Shown: positions 1 through 10,704 of the stretch, piece by piece
Numbering within the stretch: position 1 is the stretch's first letter
How the letters are laid out: each line of letters begins with the position of its first letter
Source of the DNA: Lachnospiraceae bacterium
Lineage (GTDB): Bacteria; Bacillota; Clostridia; Lachnospirales; Lachnospiraceae
Assembly (NCBI GenBank): GCA_016297945.1
Contig: JAEDFR010000001.1
Location: 1 to 64,000, forward strand
Direction: 5' to 3'
Length of the DNA stretch: 64,000 nt
Program-made: the position numbers and the translations under genes
The notes under the pieces: model-generated
The model's database searches: none
Told to the model about the DNA's origin: nothing
What the model saw: only the letters and a program-made list of their open reading frames with translations

Positions 1-2702
1 AATACCAGTTTTTCTGTTGATACAAATTCTGCCAGTAATTCTTTATCAATAAGTCCCTGTTTAATATCAGATACCGCAACAACATTTTCATAAGCTTTTG
101 AATCAGCTGTGCTTACATAATTACCTAAACCGTTTGAACTTACAGTATAGGTTTTTCCTATAGCAAAGCTCAAGAAATTATATAAATTAGACGAATTATC
201 AACACGACCATATATATCGTTTTCATCAGCATTACCGGTAACAATTGTAGGATTAACCTGAGTATTTTTTACATCACCGGTTGGAGTGCCCATCAAATCT
301 TCTGCAACTAAAACCAAAGCATTTGATTCCACAAACTCCTTTAATTTATCCAGCTTATTCTTGGTAATGTCACGAGGTGAATAACGAGCTGTAATTGTCT
401 CCCTGTTTTTAAAGGTATCATTATCAAGCCATCCACTGACACCATCGGTACCTCCATTTTGGAAACTACCAAATACTTCAACCTTATCACCAACATTGTA
501 ATAAAGGTTACCTATCATGTTTTCATCACGGAAATTGGGAATATTTGACGTTTTCTTTAATTCATATCCATAATTCTTTTCGTCATCATTCCAAATCAAG
601 GTATTTCTTTCAGCACCATCAGTATAATACAGATTCTTTCCGTTTCTGGTGGTCTCATCACCAATGTAGATAATATCATAAGTTTCAACTAAGTCTTCAT
701 TTCTGGCATTAAACTCATACACCGTCATAGAAGTAAATTCAATGAAACTGATACGGTCATCCTCTGTATAAAAAGCTGATAAGTATTTCTTTACAAATTC
801 ATTTCGATTTTCTTTTACGGTTTTCTCAGTAGCCACGCTATCACTCAACTCAGCATATTCCTGTGTGCCTCTTTGTGTATTATACAAAAATGCAGGAACG
901 GGCTCAATCTCAAGAACGCGAAGAGAGGTCTTCATAACATCTAAATCAATGCCTTCGCTGACTAAGATATACTGAATACAAACAGCCGGCGTAATATCTG
1001 TAGATAACATCTCAGAAACTGAGTTTTTATTCGTTGCCTCAATATAACGACTTACCGCATTTAATCCCTGTGTAACAACAGTACTTGTATATGGTGTCTT
1101 AAAATCACCGTTTGCAAAATTGTCTAATGCATCTAACATAGCTTTCGGTGAATTAAAATCAGCCATATGGTGATTGTAAACATAAGTGTTGCCGGTTACA
1201 AAGTTTCCGTTACCGGTACCCAAAGGAACCATTGACTCTTTTGCCGCTGTCCATAATGCTGTGTCCGCTAAAGCATCCTTATTCAAATTATGATAAGTCT
1301 GTTCCTTTGCAAGATTAGAACCTTTTGCAGTATCCGTTATTTTTCCGGTTGTAAACCAGGTTGGATGCTCTTCTTCATTGTTTGTATAGAAGGAAGACTG
1401 TGATTTCTGCCACAATAATGCAGCTAATTTACTGATATTATTGCCTAATGAATCATCATATACAGCATAGTCCATCATAACAGCTTTATGCTTGTAATTT
1501 ACTTCATCGTTGTAAATCTGAATTAATACATCGGCTGAAATATCACTACCAACCGATCCATCTTTAAATTCGGCGGTTGTAAAGGTCTTATATGTACCGG
1601 AAATATAAATCAAGTCCGCACTTTTAATATCATCAACGGTTACGTCTCGTGCGGCTTTTACAGTGTAAGGAGTATCAACACCTGCATCTTCATACTCCTT
1701 TAAATCACCCATAACATATTCATTCCACCAGTCACTGTTTTTAAACTGCATCTGGTTATTGGTAGAAAAATACAATTTATTGCCGGAAAAACCTTTATAT
1801 AACTGGTAAGGTACCAATACACCTTCTGTTTCTTTGAAATCAACGTTACCATCACCGGTTTCAGTCCTGTCTTCTACAATCGGCACACCATCCGAATCTT
1901 TTGGTAAGCTGAGTTCTGATGTATTAATGTCAGCAATCGTGTTACCACTTACATGTAAAATACTACCATCAATATCATTCACACTGACTGTGCCGGGTAA
2001 TGAATTAGAACTTACACCATCCACTTTGTAAATTTTATTATCATCATTCTCATTGATATAATATTTATTGGGATTAATATAATAATTTCCTGTATTTGTC
2101 TTATTATAAACATAATAACCGTCAACCAGACGACCGGATAAAAGCTGATCATAATATCCAACTTTATAAGGAGAGAATAAACCGGTTCTGGAATATAACG
2201 GATATTCACCTAATCCGGTATACCAACCGCCATCCGAACCACTGGGTTTTACCAAACCATACTGGTACATATTATAAATATGGCTCTTATAAGCAGAATT
2301 ATCATGACTTGCATTACTTGCATCAAAATAATCAATTGCACCATGAACTGCACCTCTTGATACATATAACGGATTAGTCGGTGCACCTGCCATATCCGAT
2401 GCATTGTAGGTTCCGCACTTATTGGAAATTGATAAAGGCATGAAATAACCCAACTCGGATTTTGTGTTCAAATCATAATTTTTACCATCATGCTGACCGG
2501 TATAACGATCTGACGTAGGAACAATTTCCAAAATTTTAACTTGTTTTGACGTACTGAAATTTGTTCTCATTCCGTCAAATACTTTTTGGGTAGCAACAAC
2601 ATCCGCAACATCATTCATCAAAGTAACAGCCAATGTAATGCCTGCTACTAAAACAGCTGCACATGCTATTAAAAACCGTTTCTTGCCTTTACTCATTTTC
2701 AT
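1..2702 (-). CDS. Large membrane-anchored extracytoplasmic protein of the pilus operon (C-terminus off the window)
   Basis: An uninterrupted reading frame of about 900 codons runs from an ATG at 2702, preceded by AGGAG with a 6-nt gap, to the left edge, so the C-terminus is missing. Residues about 7-27 form one hydrophobic segment after a Lys/Arg-rich start (MKMSKGKKRF), a type II anchor or uncleaved signal. There is no prepilin motif. The rest is hydrophilic, rich in Asn, Thr, Asp and Tyr, and contains an early segment VKILEIVPTS. It resembles large uncharacterised proteins encoded beside Gram-positive pili (possibly DUF5057-type; not verified). It lies 37 nt after a giant minor pilin and is probably the last part of the pil operon. 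A pilus-associated surface or scaffold protein is inferred from context only. Confidence 0.75.
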   Translation of the reverse strand, partial: MKMSKGKKRFLIACAAVLVAGITLAVTLMNDVADVVATQKVFDGMRTNFSTSKQVKILEIVPTSDRYTGQHDGKNYDLNTKSELGYFMPLSISNKCGTYNASDMAGAPTNPLYVSRGAVHGAIDYFDASNASHDNSAYKSHIYNMYQYGLVKPSGSDGGWYTGLGEYPLYSRTGLFSPYKVGYYDQLLSGRLVDGYYVYNKTNTGNYYINPNKYYINENDDNKIYKVDGVSSNSLPGTVSVNDIDGSILHVSGNTIADINTSELSLPKDSDGVPIVEDRTETGDGNVDFKETEGVLVPYQLYKGFSGNKLYFSTNNQMQFKNSDWWNEYVMGDLKEYEDAGVDTPYTVKAARDVTVDDIKSADLIYISGTYKTFTTAEFKDGSVGSDISADVLIQIYNDEVNYKHKAVMMDYAVYDDSLGNNISKLAALLWQKSQSSFYTNNEEEHPTWFTTGKITDTAKGSNLAKEQTYHNLNKDALADTALWTAAKESMVPLGTGNGNFVTGNTYVYNHHMADFNSPKAMLDALDNFANGDFKTPYTSTVVTQGLNAVSRYIEATNKNSVSEMLSTDITPAVCIQYILVSEGIDLDVMKTSLRVLEIEPVPAFLYNTQRGTQEYAELSDSVATEKTVKENRNEFVKKYLSAFYTEDDRISFIEFTSMTVYEFNARNEDLVETYDIIYIGDETTRNGKNLYYTDGAERNTLIWNDDEKNYGYELKKTSNIPNFRDENMIGNLYYNVGDKVEVFGSFQNGGTDGVSGWLDNDTFKNRETITARYSPRDITKNKLDKLKEFVESNALVLVAEDLMGTPTGDVKNTQVNPTIVTGNADENDIYGRVDNSSNLYNFLSFAIGKTYTVSSNGLGNYVSTADSKAYENVVAVSDIKQGLIDKELLAEFVSTEKLV

Positions 2703-2739
2703 TGCCCTCTCCTATCAGGAAATTTTCGTGCTTTACAAA

Positions 2740-5208
2740 TTAATTACTCCAGTAATGATATGTCTGATTGTATGTATAGGTATTACCATTATATACACAC
2801 ATATATTTTGAGCCCTGCATATATGCCTGAGCTATATTTGCAACATACTGACCATTCGCATTATAGCCACCGATTGCAACCGGACTGGAACTCGTTGCTT
2901 TCTTTACACTATCTTTGGGGAAAGCACAGGTTCCCACAGTTGTTGACGGTCCTGAAATAAATACATTCTGTCCAACGACATTTGCTATATATACGGTATA
3001 ATCCGTACAAGGCGAAGTCATTCCCGTCCAGCCATATCTTCTGTCACCACCGGCTTCCTTTGCCGTTTTATTTTCCTCGGAACATAAATTGTAATAATCA
3101 TCCGCAGTAAGTCTGAGTGTCATAGGATTTGCATTATAAACCAACGAATCTTTTGCTGTCAAAGTAATTCTGGCTGTATCAATATAATGCCTTACATCAC
3201 CGTAACTGCTTGCATATTCTACTCTCAAATAAGCATTGGTATCAAAGTTTGTTCCGTTCAGATTATTTGAAAAACCGGAATCTGTTCCCTTTGTTGAATC
3301 ATTATCAATATAAATTCCAAAATAATCCGCACTCAAAATATTGTAATAATCTACTTTTACAACAACATCTGTTGACTTTCCTCTCGAAAGAATTAATACA
3401 TCCGTATCCGGAGCATATTTATGTACATATACAGGAAGGACATTATAGTATACGGTTGCCATCCAGTTATTCTCTGTATCATAAACATTAAATTCGATCA
3501 TACCGGCCTGATTGTAAAAATTAAATCTCTGTTGCTGGCTATACTGGAATGCAGAATAATCAATATAGAAATACCAGTCTCCGTTTGCACCCTGCTCCAA
3601 TTTAAATGCACCATTTTCAAAGCTGGAACCCCAGGAAGTTAAAACAACTTTTCCTACAGCTTTTTTCTTGAAAATATTCTGATCTCCATTTGCCGCATTC
3701 AAACCGGGGAAAGACGTGTTTTCAAAATATTCATTCATATTTACATAGAAACCACGGCTATTATATCCACCGCCCTCTTCACGTTCACGAGGAGCTATAC
3801 CAAACATATACTCTGCATATTTGGTTCCGTCAAATTTAGATGTTGCTGTCACTTTATATATCTGACCATTTTTAACACCTGAGCCAAATGTAACGGAATT
3901 TGTTGTTGAAGTATTTGTCTCACTGTATTGAAGCTTTGCATAATTTGACGTAGATGTTACCCATGTTGAACCGTCCGGTTCACGCATTTCGATCTTCCAT
4001 GTCAGTCCACCGGCATAAGGAACCCATTTTTGAACAACATTCGCATTTAATACCATAGTCTGATATCTACCATATGCATCGGCGTATGCATAACCATCTA
4101 CTTCATCTGATTTTACAGTCGTTCCTGTATAGGTATCCCATGCATTTTTCCATGCGGACGAACCGGATGTCGCAACCAAACGAATGCTCTTTACACGACG
4201 AAGATGGATCTTAGACTGTTTTGATGTAGCACTAACTGTATTTCCCTCTGCATCTATGACTGATTTTGCAACAGAAACAGTAAAATCATCAATAGCAGAA
4301 TTATCAAAATTATATCCATCAACAATCTGAAGCTTTGCAGTATTACTTAATGTCTTATTACCATTGATGTCAGCTTCTGCTGCAGGCATTTTGAAACCAT
4401 TCGCATCAGCACCATTCAAAAACCATTCCACATCATTATTATCCAGCATTTTATTGGATGTAACAGTTGCTGTAAAGTCAACTTCTTTTGAAGAAAGATT
4501 TCTTCTACTACCATCTGAAATCTCATTTACATAATAATAATTACCGGGAGCACCTGCAACAATATCAACATAAACCTGTTTCGGCTGTAATCCTAATACC
4601 ATCTTCATGGGTTCATTGTTCGGATTATTCTCAGGAGCCTTATCCGCATAAGCACGGTTACGCATCAATACCTGATAATTACCATTATAGGTTCTATTAT
4701 TTTTTGTATAAGATAACTGGAAATCAATAATATTTTCCTTCTCAACATGAGATGTATCAACCGTAAAATCAGATATATAGTTACCTAATAAAGAAAAACT
4801 ATATGAAGACCATGTGCCTCCGACCGGTTTGTTACGTTCGCCAAGATAAAGTTTGTTTTCTGCAGTTCTTGCAATTACATAATCATATTCAACACCATCT
4901 CTGGCAAGCGAATGCAAAACCAAAATTTTATTTTCTGTATTGTCATATGAACTATCAAGCGTTTCAGCACATAAATTTTCAGCATTATAGGAATCGATTG
5001 CATACTCGGAAATTGCATTTGCTACAAGCTGAGCTTCTGACTGCAACTGCGTTTCTACACTCATACGGCTGTAGTTTTTTGAAGATGACGTCATCATAAA
5101 TGCAACAATGGTTGAGATGACAGCCAAAATACCGATTGCAACAACCAGTTCGACTAAAGAAAAGCCGCTATTACATTTATTCTTTTTGGTCACAAACAAA
5201 TCCTTCAT
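2740..5208 (-). CDS. Giant minor pilin, PilW-like, with long extracellular domain
   Basis: An 822-residue protein with a class III signal: basic leader, then G15/FSLVELVVAIGILAVIS, with Glu at position +5 of the mature protein and a hydrophobic alpha-1 helix to about residue 45. This marks it as a substrate of the prepilin peptidase encoded at 12617-13396. The remaining 770 residues are Thr/Ser/Asn/Tyr-rich and look beta-structured, with Ig-like stretches (for example around residues 200-340). Ordinary minor pilins have 150-250 residues, so this one carries a large extra module. It is 44 nt from the next pilin upstream and 37 nt from the anchored protein downstream. A tip or adhesin role is inferred from size and position. 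Confidence 0.85.
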   Translation of the reverse strand: MKDLFVTKKNKCNSGFSLVELVVAIGILAVISTIVAFMMTSSSKNYSRMSVETQLQSEAQLVANAISEYAIDSYNAENLCAETLDSSYDNTENKILVLHSLARDGVEYDYVIARTAENKLYLGERNKPVGGTWSSYSFSLLGNYISDFTVDTSHVEKENIIDFQLSYTKNNRTYNGNYQVLMRNRAYADKAPENNPNNEPMKMVLGLQPKQVYVDIVAGAPGNYYYVNEISDGSRRNLSSKEVDFTATVTSNKMLDNNDVEWFLNGADANGFKMPAAEADINGNKTLSNTAKLQIVDGYNFDNSAIDDFTVSVAKSVIDAEGNTVSATSKQSKIHLRRVKSIRLVATSGSSAWKNAWDTYTGTTVKSDEVDGYAYADAYGRYQTMVLNANVVQKWVPYAGGLTWKIEMREPDGSTWVTSTSNYAKLQYSETNTSTTNSVTFGSGVKNGQIYKVTATSKFDGTKYAEYMFGIAPREREEGGGYNSRGFYVNMNEYFENTSFPGLNAANGDQNIFKKKAVGKVVLTSWGSSFENGAFKLEQGANGDWYFYIDYSAFQYSQQQRFNFYNQAGMIEFNVYDTENNWMATVYYNVLPVYVHKYAPDTDVLILSRGKSTDVVVKVDYYNILSADYFGIYIDNDSTKGTDSGFSNNLNGTNFDTNAYLRVEYASSYGDVRHYIDTARITLTAKDSLVYNANPMTLRLTADDYYNLCSEENKTAKEAGGDRRYGWTGMTSPCTDYTVYIANVVGQNVFISGPSTTVGTCAFPKDSVKKATSSSPVAIGGYNANGQYVANIAQAYMQGSKYMCVYNGNTYTYNQTYHYWSN

Positions 5209-5252
5209 ATTCTCTTCCTTCTCCTAATCTTATGATTCCATCGGAATAACCC

Positions 5253-5792
5253 CTAATATTTGCCAATTACTTTCCCGGTTTTTGCTATAATTTCAATCTT
5301 ATAGTTCCTTGTACCGTTTGACACTCTAATCTCACTGATGTTTTTTGTTTTATCAACCGTTCCGGCTGATCCTTCATATAATGCGCCGGTACTGCGGTCA
5401 TAACATAGCTTTAATGAATTTGACGCATCAACATTATGATCACCATCAGCATCTGTATATGAAACCCTCAGATTTGATGTCTTACCAACCTTAGAAGTTT
5501 CTTCGATAAGGCTATAACCGCCACCGGAATATTCCGGATAATAAGTCGAAACATAATACTTACCATCTGAGCCCATTTTCAGCTCCCAGTAAGCATCGCC
5601 GGTATTCTGCTGCTTACTTAAGGATTTAATCTTTGCACCATTCAGGCTGCTGGCAACTTTACCTGCACATTCTCTTGCACGATAACCGGAAATATTACCA
5701 ATCCATGTGGCACCAATTCCTACCACAACGACCATGACAGCAATTACAACAATTAATTCAATTAAAGAAAAACCTGCATTTTTATTTTTCAT
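5253..5792 (-). CDS. Minor type IV pilin, GspH/FimT-like
   Basis: A 179-residue prepilin. The leader MKNKNAG is followed by FSLIELIVVIAVMVVVVGIG, with Glu+5 intact, and by an amphipathic N-terminal helix and a small globular domain, the usual size for GspH/FimT-type minor pilins. It sits between two oversized pilin-like genes with gaps of 10 and 44 nt, so it is clearly co-transcribed. In the family these proteins prime assembly in complex with PilV/W/X-like partners; that role is inferred here. The subtype is a guess from length and gene order. Confidence 0.85.
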   Translation of the reverse strand: MKNKNAGFSLIELIVVIAVMVVVVGIGATWIGNISGYRARECAGKVASSLNGAKIKSLSKQQNTGDAYWELKMGSDGKYYVSTYYPEYSGGGYSLIEETSKVGKTSNLRVSYTDADGDHNVDASNSLKLCYDRSTGALYEGSAGTVDKTKNISEIRVSNGTRNYKIEIIAKTGKVIGKY

Positions 5793-5802
5793 GCGTTATC
5801 TC

Positions 5803-8403
5803 CTATTCCTTCTTCCAATTCTGATATGTAATCAAATCTGTTAATTGTATTGCATTTTTGCTATCACCTGCAGTCACAACACCATAGGAAATCTGACCAC
5901 TTGTTCCTAAAGCATCATAAACATGCGTTGTTGTATTTAAAATAGGATCTACATATTCTAACTGCATCGCTTTAATCACTTTGGTAGGATTATAAGTAAT
6001 CTTTGAACAACGGCTACAAATGTAGATATTTCCACCTGCTAAAATAAGTCCATCGTAATTACCATTCACATACACATCACCACTCGTAATAATTAATGCC
6101 GTATTATCCGGACAAGATGTACTAGGATAAACAACATTTTTAGTTCCAACATAGGCACTGATTTCCGAAGAATCTGCCGGAATGGAATTATGAATAAAAC
6201 TCATACTTTCCATGTTGGATAAAGCAGCCACATCCACCAAATTCTCAAATACATCAGATGTTATCTGTGCACTCGACATTGCATCATAATTATCTTTTAA
6301 TGTATGCATCAAAGCCGTATGTTTGTTGGAATACTCTTCCTGCCATAATCCCATATTTAAGTACTTTGTAGAATTCTGATTAGAATCTTTAATAACGACA
6401 ACTTCATCATTATTATTTAAATAGAACAAATTACCTGCTAAGGTAAGCTGACTTACTAAATTTCTGTTCCATTTTAAATCCTTAATATAAGAATTCACAT
6501 ATAAATTGACTGAATCGGGTGCATATTCACAATACGCACGATAAAACTCATTTGCCAGATTTTCATCAGCTGAGAAATCAAGATACAAATAAACCATTAC
6601 AGAGCCATTGATTCTACGATAGACTGCCTTATAATTATTTGTATAGGATGCAGTTCCCATTTCTGTCCATAAAACAGACAATCTGACAGGTTCATATTTG
6701 TATGCATTTCTGTTAGCTTTTGTTTTTGTGATATCAAATGTCTTACCGGTATTCAAAGGATTATCATTAAATTCTTTTTCGTATTTTTTATATTCTTCAC
6801 TTTCTTTATCCGGTGTATTCAATAATTTATTATACTCATCAATTGTCATCGGATTTTTGGTTACAATCTGCTCATCTGTTCCTTTGATATAACCAACACA
6901 TTCCAGCGGCACCATGTAAAATAACTGGTTTGCCTTAACAGACATGGATTCACCCATCATGATATCAGATGTATTTTGAGGAACAATATCAGCACCGGCT
7001 AATTCTTTTGCAGATGTCATAATTTCATATTCGTCAGAGCCAAGCATATCTTCATATTGTCCATCATAAGCTTGCTCATCTTCAATCTTATCAGAATTTA
7101 AAACTTTATTATTGACAGCTTCAATTAATGCATTGCCTGATAATGTTACGCCTGCTGCTGTTTTGCTGTGATATAAACTACCCATCGCCAGACGATCTTT
7201 GTCTGCATCATATTTTTTAGCACCAACATAAGCATGACCGGATAAAACCAGCTCATCCAATTTGGAAAAATCCAAAGTTGTATTAGCGCCATTAATCAAA
7301 ATGGAACTGCTACCTTTAGAAACAGTATTTTCATTACCATATCCTCTGTAGTGCCCTTTTAATACTACTTTACTATTACGACCTGCAATATCCAAATCAT
7401 CACCAACATACATATTACCATCACCATTAAAGTTGGAAGATGTAACATTTATGTTCTCAACAAAAGTGTTATACTTTTCATTAATATTAACGCCTGATGT
7501 AGCATCAGATGCTTTATCAAGATCAATAGATTTTGAAATCAGATTATAGGTTAAATCAAGCCCATTCGCATCATCTGTAGGGTCCTTTATGAAATCAATA
7601 TTTGCCTGATTTCCAACCTGAACACCTTTTTTACCACCATAAACACTTCCGGAAATATCCAAAGAAGTAGAGCCTTTATTAACCGAAATGCCTGTGGGAA
7701 CATCATCTAAATTACCTAAATCATTAATCAAAGAGTTATTAGCAACTAATGAAAACTCCTCCAAATTCAACTTTGAAGCACTCTGTGCAAAATCCAAATC
7801 CGGCACCTTCAGACGAATATCCGTCTCAATCATGGAAATATATCCATCATCATTGGTATACACAATTTTAACATTCTTAATAGTAAAATAATCTGTATTA
7901 GTTAATGTAAGAGAATTGTTTCCACCGATTGCCTCTAAATAAGCTCCCTTATCTCCTGCTGATGTTGCATGAATTAAATCGGCAGCTTCCCACATATCCG
8001 TTAAATGTGTTGCAAGCCACTTATTTGTATCAGAAGGATCGCAAATTCTCGCCTGTAGATTTTGTGTATAATAATTTTTAAAATACACAGTCATTGTATC
8101 TGCATCCATATTTGCGGAATTTTTCATTGCTTTTACATACGCTTCGGACATACTGTCGGAAATATCTTTTTGAAGTCCGGCATTGATGATATCAAGTGCA
8201 TACTCGGCAGAATAAAAGTTATCTTTATTTCTTTTGTCGATATGCTTCATCAAATAGTTGTAATAGGCCATATAAACCAACATTCCAACAAGCATTCCAA
8301 TAAAAGCTATAGCAACGATTGCAACAACAATAGCTGCACCCTTGTTATCCTCTTTTAAAATATTAAGTTTTTTTCTTAACCTAGTTCTTAACCTGGAAAA
8401 CAT
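5803..8403 (-). CDS. PilX/GspK-like pilus protein, oversized
   Basis: An 866-residue protein starting with a basic segment (MFSRLRTRLRKKLNILK), then NKG/AAIVVAIVAIAFIGMLVG as membrane helix. The residue at +5 is Val, not Glu, as in PilX/GspK-type subunits, which lack the usual Glu. The next 60 residues (YSAEYALDIINAGLQKDI) match the style of the PilX N-terminal region. Residues about 230-420 contain repetitive Gly/Asn/Asp-rich strands (DISGSVYGG, YVGDDLDIAG) that look like a beta-helix. It lies between the PilV-like and GspH-like genes. Probably part of the tip complex; family PilX members have only about 200 residues, so the extension is unusual. Confidence 0.8.
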   Translation of the reverse strand: MFSRLRTRLRKKLNILKEDNKGAAIVVAIVAIAFIGMLVGMLVYMAYYNYLMKHIDKRNKDNFYSAEYALDIINAGLQKDISDSMSEAYVKAMKNSANMDADTMTVYFKNYYTQNLQARICDPSDTNKWLATHLTDMWEAADLIHATSAGDKGAYLEAIGGNNSLTLTNTDYFTIKNVKIVYTNDDGYISMIETDIRLKVPDLDFAQSASKLNLEEFSLVANNSLINDLGNLDDVPTGISVNKGSTSLDISGSVYGGKKGVQVGNQANIDFIKDPTDDANGLDLTYNLISKSIDLDKASDATSGVNINEKYNTFVENINVTSSNFNGDGNMYVGDDLDIAGRNSKVVLKGHYRGYGNENTVSKGSSSILINGANTTLDFSKLDELVLSGHAYVGAKKYDADKDRLAMGSLYHSKTAAGVTLSGNALIEAVNNKVLNSDKIEDEQAYDGQYEDMLGSDEYEIMTSAKELAGADIVPQNTSDIMMGESMSVKANQLFYMVPLECVGYIKGTDEQIVTKNPMTIDEYNKLLNTPDKESEEYKKYEKEFNDNPLNTGKTFDITKTKANRNAYKYEPVRLSVLWTEMGTASYTNNYKAVYRRINGSVMVYLYLDFSADENLANEFYRAYCEYAPDSVNLYVNSYIKDLKWNRNLVSQLTLAGNLFYLNNNDEVVVIKDSNQNSTKYLNMGLWQEEYSNKHTALMHTLKDNYDAMSSAQITSDVFENLVDVAALSNMESMSFIHNSIPADSSEISAYVGTKNVVYPSTSCPDNTALIITSGDVYVNGNYDGLILAGGNIYICSRCSKITYNPTKVIKAMQLEYVDPILNTTTHVYDALGTSGQISYGVVTAGDSKNAIQLTDLITYQNWKKE

Positions 8404-8448
8404 CTATTGTTTCATCCTTTCAATCCAACTAATCCATCTGTCCGCAAT

Positions 8449-9870
8449 TTAATTAGATAAACCTCCGGTATAGGACGCTATCGTTCTGGTCTTACCATTT
8501 TCACGAATTTCAATCTTTACATCATATAAAACATCTTTTTGGGTTCTTCTATAACCATCAAATACGTATTTCTCATAAAAATCATTGCCTTTGGAAACAC
8601 TATCTCCAATAGCAGTCGAATCATCATTATAATAAATCAAAGAGCGCGCTCTTGAATAATGTGTACTGGCCACTTCTGCATCGGTAATGCCATCAAGCTT
8701 TTCCATGGTACCTTCTTTATAGACTCTCTTATTATCATCATAAAGTAAATTCGAACGTAAATTTGATACAATCTCGACATTGTCAACAGTTAATGCAGAA
8801 GGATCTGTTGATTCTTTCGAACTAACATATACATCACACGCATAATTGTTATTAAAAGTAATAACACTCGGCTGTGTTAATGTAGCAGGATCCACATTTC
8901 TAATCAAATATACAGTAACCGGTTGATTAGTCGTATTATTAATTTCGATTTTTTCTCTATTTGTAGAACTGGCACCACTTAATCCTTCAAAATACAGATA
9001 TATACTTCTAGGCATAATATTCGATTCAGCTTTTGAAAGATTTCCGCTTCTTTCAATAAATGTTGTAGAAGCATCATCTGCATGCGTTCCAGTAAATCCG
9101 AGTGAGGATTTCGCTGTATCCAACACTTTATATGTAGTTACAACTTCAACAGCATAATCCGGAGCCGCATCTGTGCCGGCGTTGGTAAAATTAATCGAAA
9201 TGGTTCGTCCGACTTTTCCAACAAAATCAGTTAACGGTGTGGAAGGAATTGCAGATTTCTGTCTCAAATTGCTATACGCCAGTTCTTCTTCATCAGCCTT
9301 TATGGTATCAACCGCATCAAAATACTGATCTACATGATAAATATTTGCATATTCTTTTCCATTAATCTCTTCTGCTATTTCCTGCGGTGTTTTGTTTCCT
9401 GCATCAACATTGGTACTAATGGAAGTAGAATCAATCGTAATTGTCACATCATAATTATTGTAATTACCCGTTGCCGTCTGGATACCACTTACCGTATACA
9501 CAAACTTCGTCCAGTCATTTGGCATGGGTGCGGAAATATTGGTCAACGTATTGTTGCTTACAGTAGCAACCTGTCCGCTACAACCTGCGACTGTTGTGCC
9601 GCCGGGTAAAACACGTTTTTTTGCTAAAATTGAATTATCAGAAACGGAAGCCAAAAAGAAATAGTCTGCATTTTCCTGAGCCGTATACTGGCTCATACCT
9701 TCCATGATATCCTGCGCAAGATTCAATGCATTCAATTGCTTTCTGGATTTCAAATTCATTTTAGATGACTGTATGAAGTTTGCTAATAGTGGTGAAACTG
9801 CAATTGCCAAAATGACAATTGCAATAACCAATTCCACTAAAGTAAAACCTTGGTTTTTCTTTTTCTTCAT
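8449..9870 (-). CDS. Minor type IV pilin, PilV-like
   Basis: A 473-residue prepilin. MKKKKNQG is followed by FTLVELVIAIVILAIAVSPLL with Glu+5 present; the next residues (SRKQLNALNLAQDIMEGM) match the PilV pattern in which a helix continues into an ALNLAQ-like stretch. The extracellular part of about 420 residues is larger than a standard PilV (about 150-200). First of the four pilin-like genes after pilO, 34 nt from it. Processing by PilD and assembly at the pilus tip are inferred from the family. Confidence 0.83.
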   Translation of the reverse strand: MKKKKNQGFTLVELVIAIVILAIAVSPLLANFIQSSKMNLKSRKQLNALNLAQDIMEGMSQYTAQENADYFFLASVSDNSILAKKRVLPGGTTVAGCSGQVATVSNNTLTNISAPMPNDWTKFVYTVSGIQTATGNYNNYDVTITIDSTSISTNVDAGNKTPQEIAEEINGKEYANIYHVDQYFDAVDTIKADEEELAYSNLRQKSAIPSTPLTDFVGKVGRTISINFTNAGTDAAPDYAVEVVTTYKVLDTAKSSLGFTGTHADDASTTFIERSGNLSKAESNIMPRSIYLYFEGLSGASSTNREKIEINNTTNQPVTVYLIRNVDPATLTQPSVITFNNNYACDVYVSSKESTDPSALTVDNVEIVSNLRSNLLYDDNKRVYKEGTMEKLDGITDAEVASTHYSRARSLIYYNDDSTAIGDSVSKGNDFYEKYVFDGYRRTQKDVLYDVKIEIRENGKTRTIASYTGGLSN

Positions 9871-9904
9871 AGGATAACCCCTTCAAGTTGCATAAAAAGG
9901 AAAT

Positions 9905-10699
9905 TTATTCAGCTTCTGATGCTTCTGCTTCCTCTTCTGCTCTTTTTTCAGCAGCTACAGCTGCACTCTTTTCACCTGTATTAAAGATATCGTTGGTTCC
10001 GTAGAATACTCCGGGCACATTCGGAGCTGTGTATTCTTTATCCGTACCGGTCAATGAATAAGCGGTAAATGCCATGGATGAAGCTAACTTTCCGGTTTCT
10101 GTATCAAATACAACGGATAAAGAGTTGATTGATTTTCTATCGGGATCAGTATTGATATATGTAATAATATCTTTTAAAGAGCGATAAGAAGACTGCATGC
10201 TGACACTGATTGGTGTCTGATACAGACTAATCTGCGGTGTTGCTACTTCAACTGTATCATTTGCAGCTTCTTCTGTTCCTTCACCTTCTACGGCAACTTC
10301 AGGGGAACCGGCATCAACAGTTTCTGTTGTAGGTGCTGCCACTTCGATCATGCTACTGTTACCCATGGAAATTGTAGGAATTTCAGCATCATAATTGTTT
10401 TCCACATTAATAATGTATAAAATATCATCTTCCGGCTTGTATGCAGCAGGGAAATGTGTCTTAATTTCCTCAATCTGAATCTGCATAGCCTGTGTATCAT
10501 CAATATATTGCTGTTTGTGATCTGCAAGATCCTGCAAATAATCAACCTCTGACTGCAACACTTCATTGGATGCATTCATTGCGGCTGTCTTTTCGGTATA
10601 GCTGTTATAAACAAAGAAATAAACGCCAACCGGAATTAAAATACCCAAAAGCATGATAAGAATATTTACATCTGATTTTTTTAATTTCATATTGTTCAT
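9905..10699 (-). CDS. pilO: Type IV pilus inner-membrane assembly protein PilO
   Basis: 264 residues. A short basic cytoplasmic start (MNNMKLKKSD) leads into one membrane helix at about residues 12-31, then a coiled-coil stretch (about 35-75, heptad pattern NEVLQSEVDYLQDL) and a C-terminal alpha/beta domain. This is the PilO architecture: it pairs with PilN and aligns the pilin channel with the PilM/PilB cytoplasmic complex. Residues 120-150 are an acidic, Glu/Ala-rich linker, and the C-terminus ends in an acidic Ala/Glu tail. It starts 5 nt after the pilM-pilN fusion, which supports the assignment more than the sequence itself, because PilO proteins diverge strongly. Confidence 0.8.
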   Translation of the reverse strand: MNNMKLKKSDVNILIMLLGILIPVGVYFFVYNSYTEKTAAMNASNEVLQSEVDYLQDLADHKQQYIDDTQAMQIQIEEIKTHFPAAYKPEDDILYIINVENNYDAEIPTISMGNSSMIEVAAPTTETVDAGSPEVAVEGEGTEEAANDTVEVATPQISLYQTPISVSMQSSYRSLKDIITYINTDPDRKSINSLSVVFDTETGKLASSMAFTAYSLTGTDKEYTAPNVPGVFYGTNDIFNTGEKSAAVAAEKRAEEEAEASEAE

Positions 10700-10704
10700 T
10701 CCTC

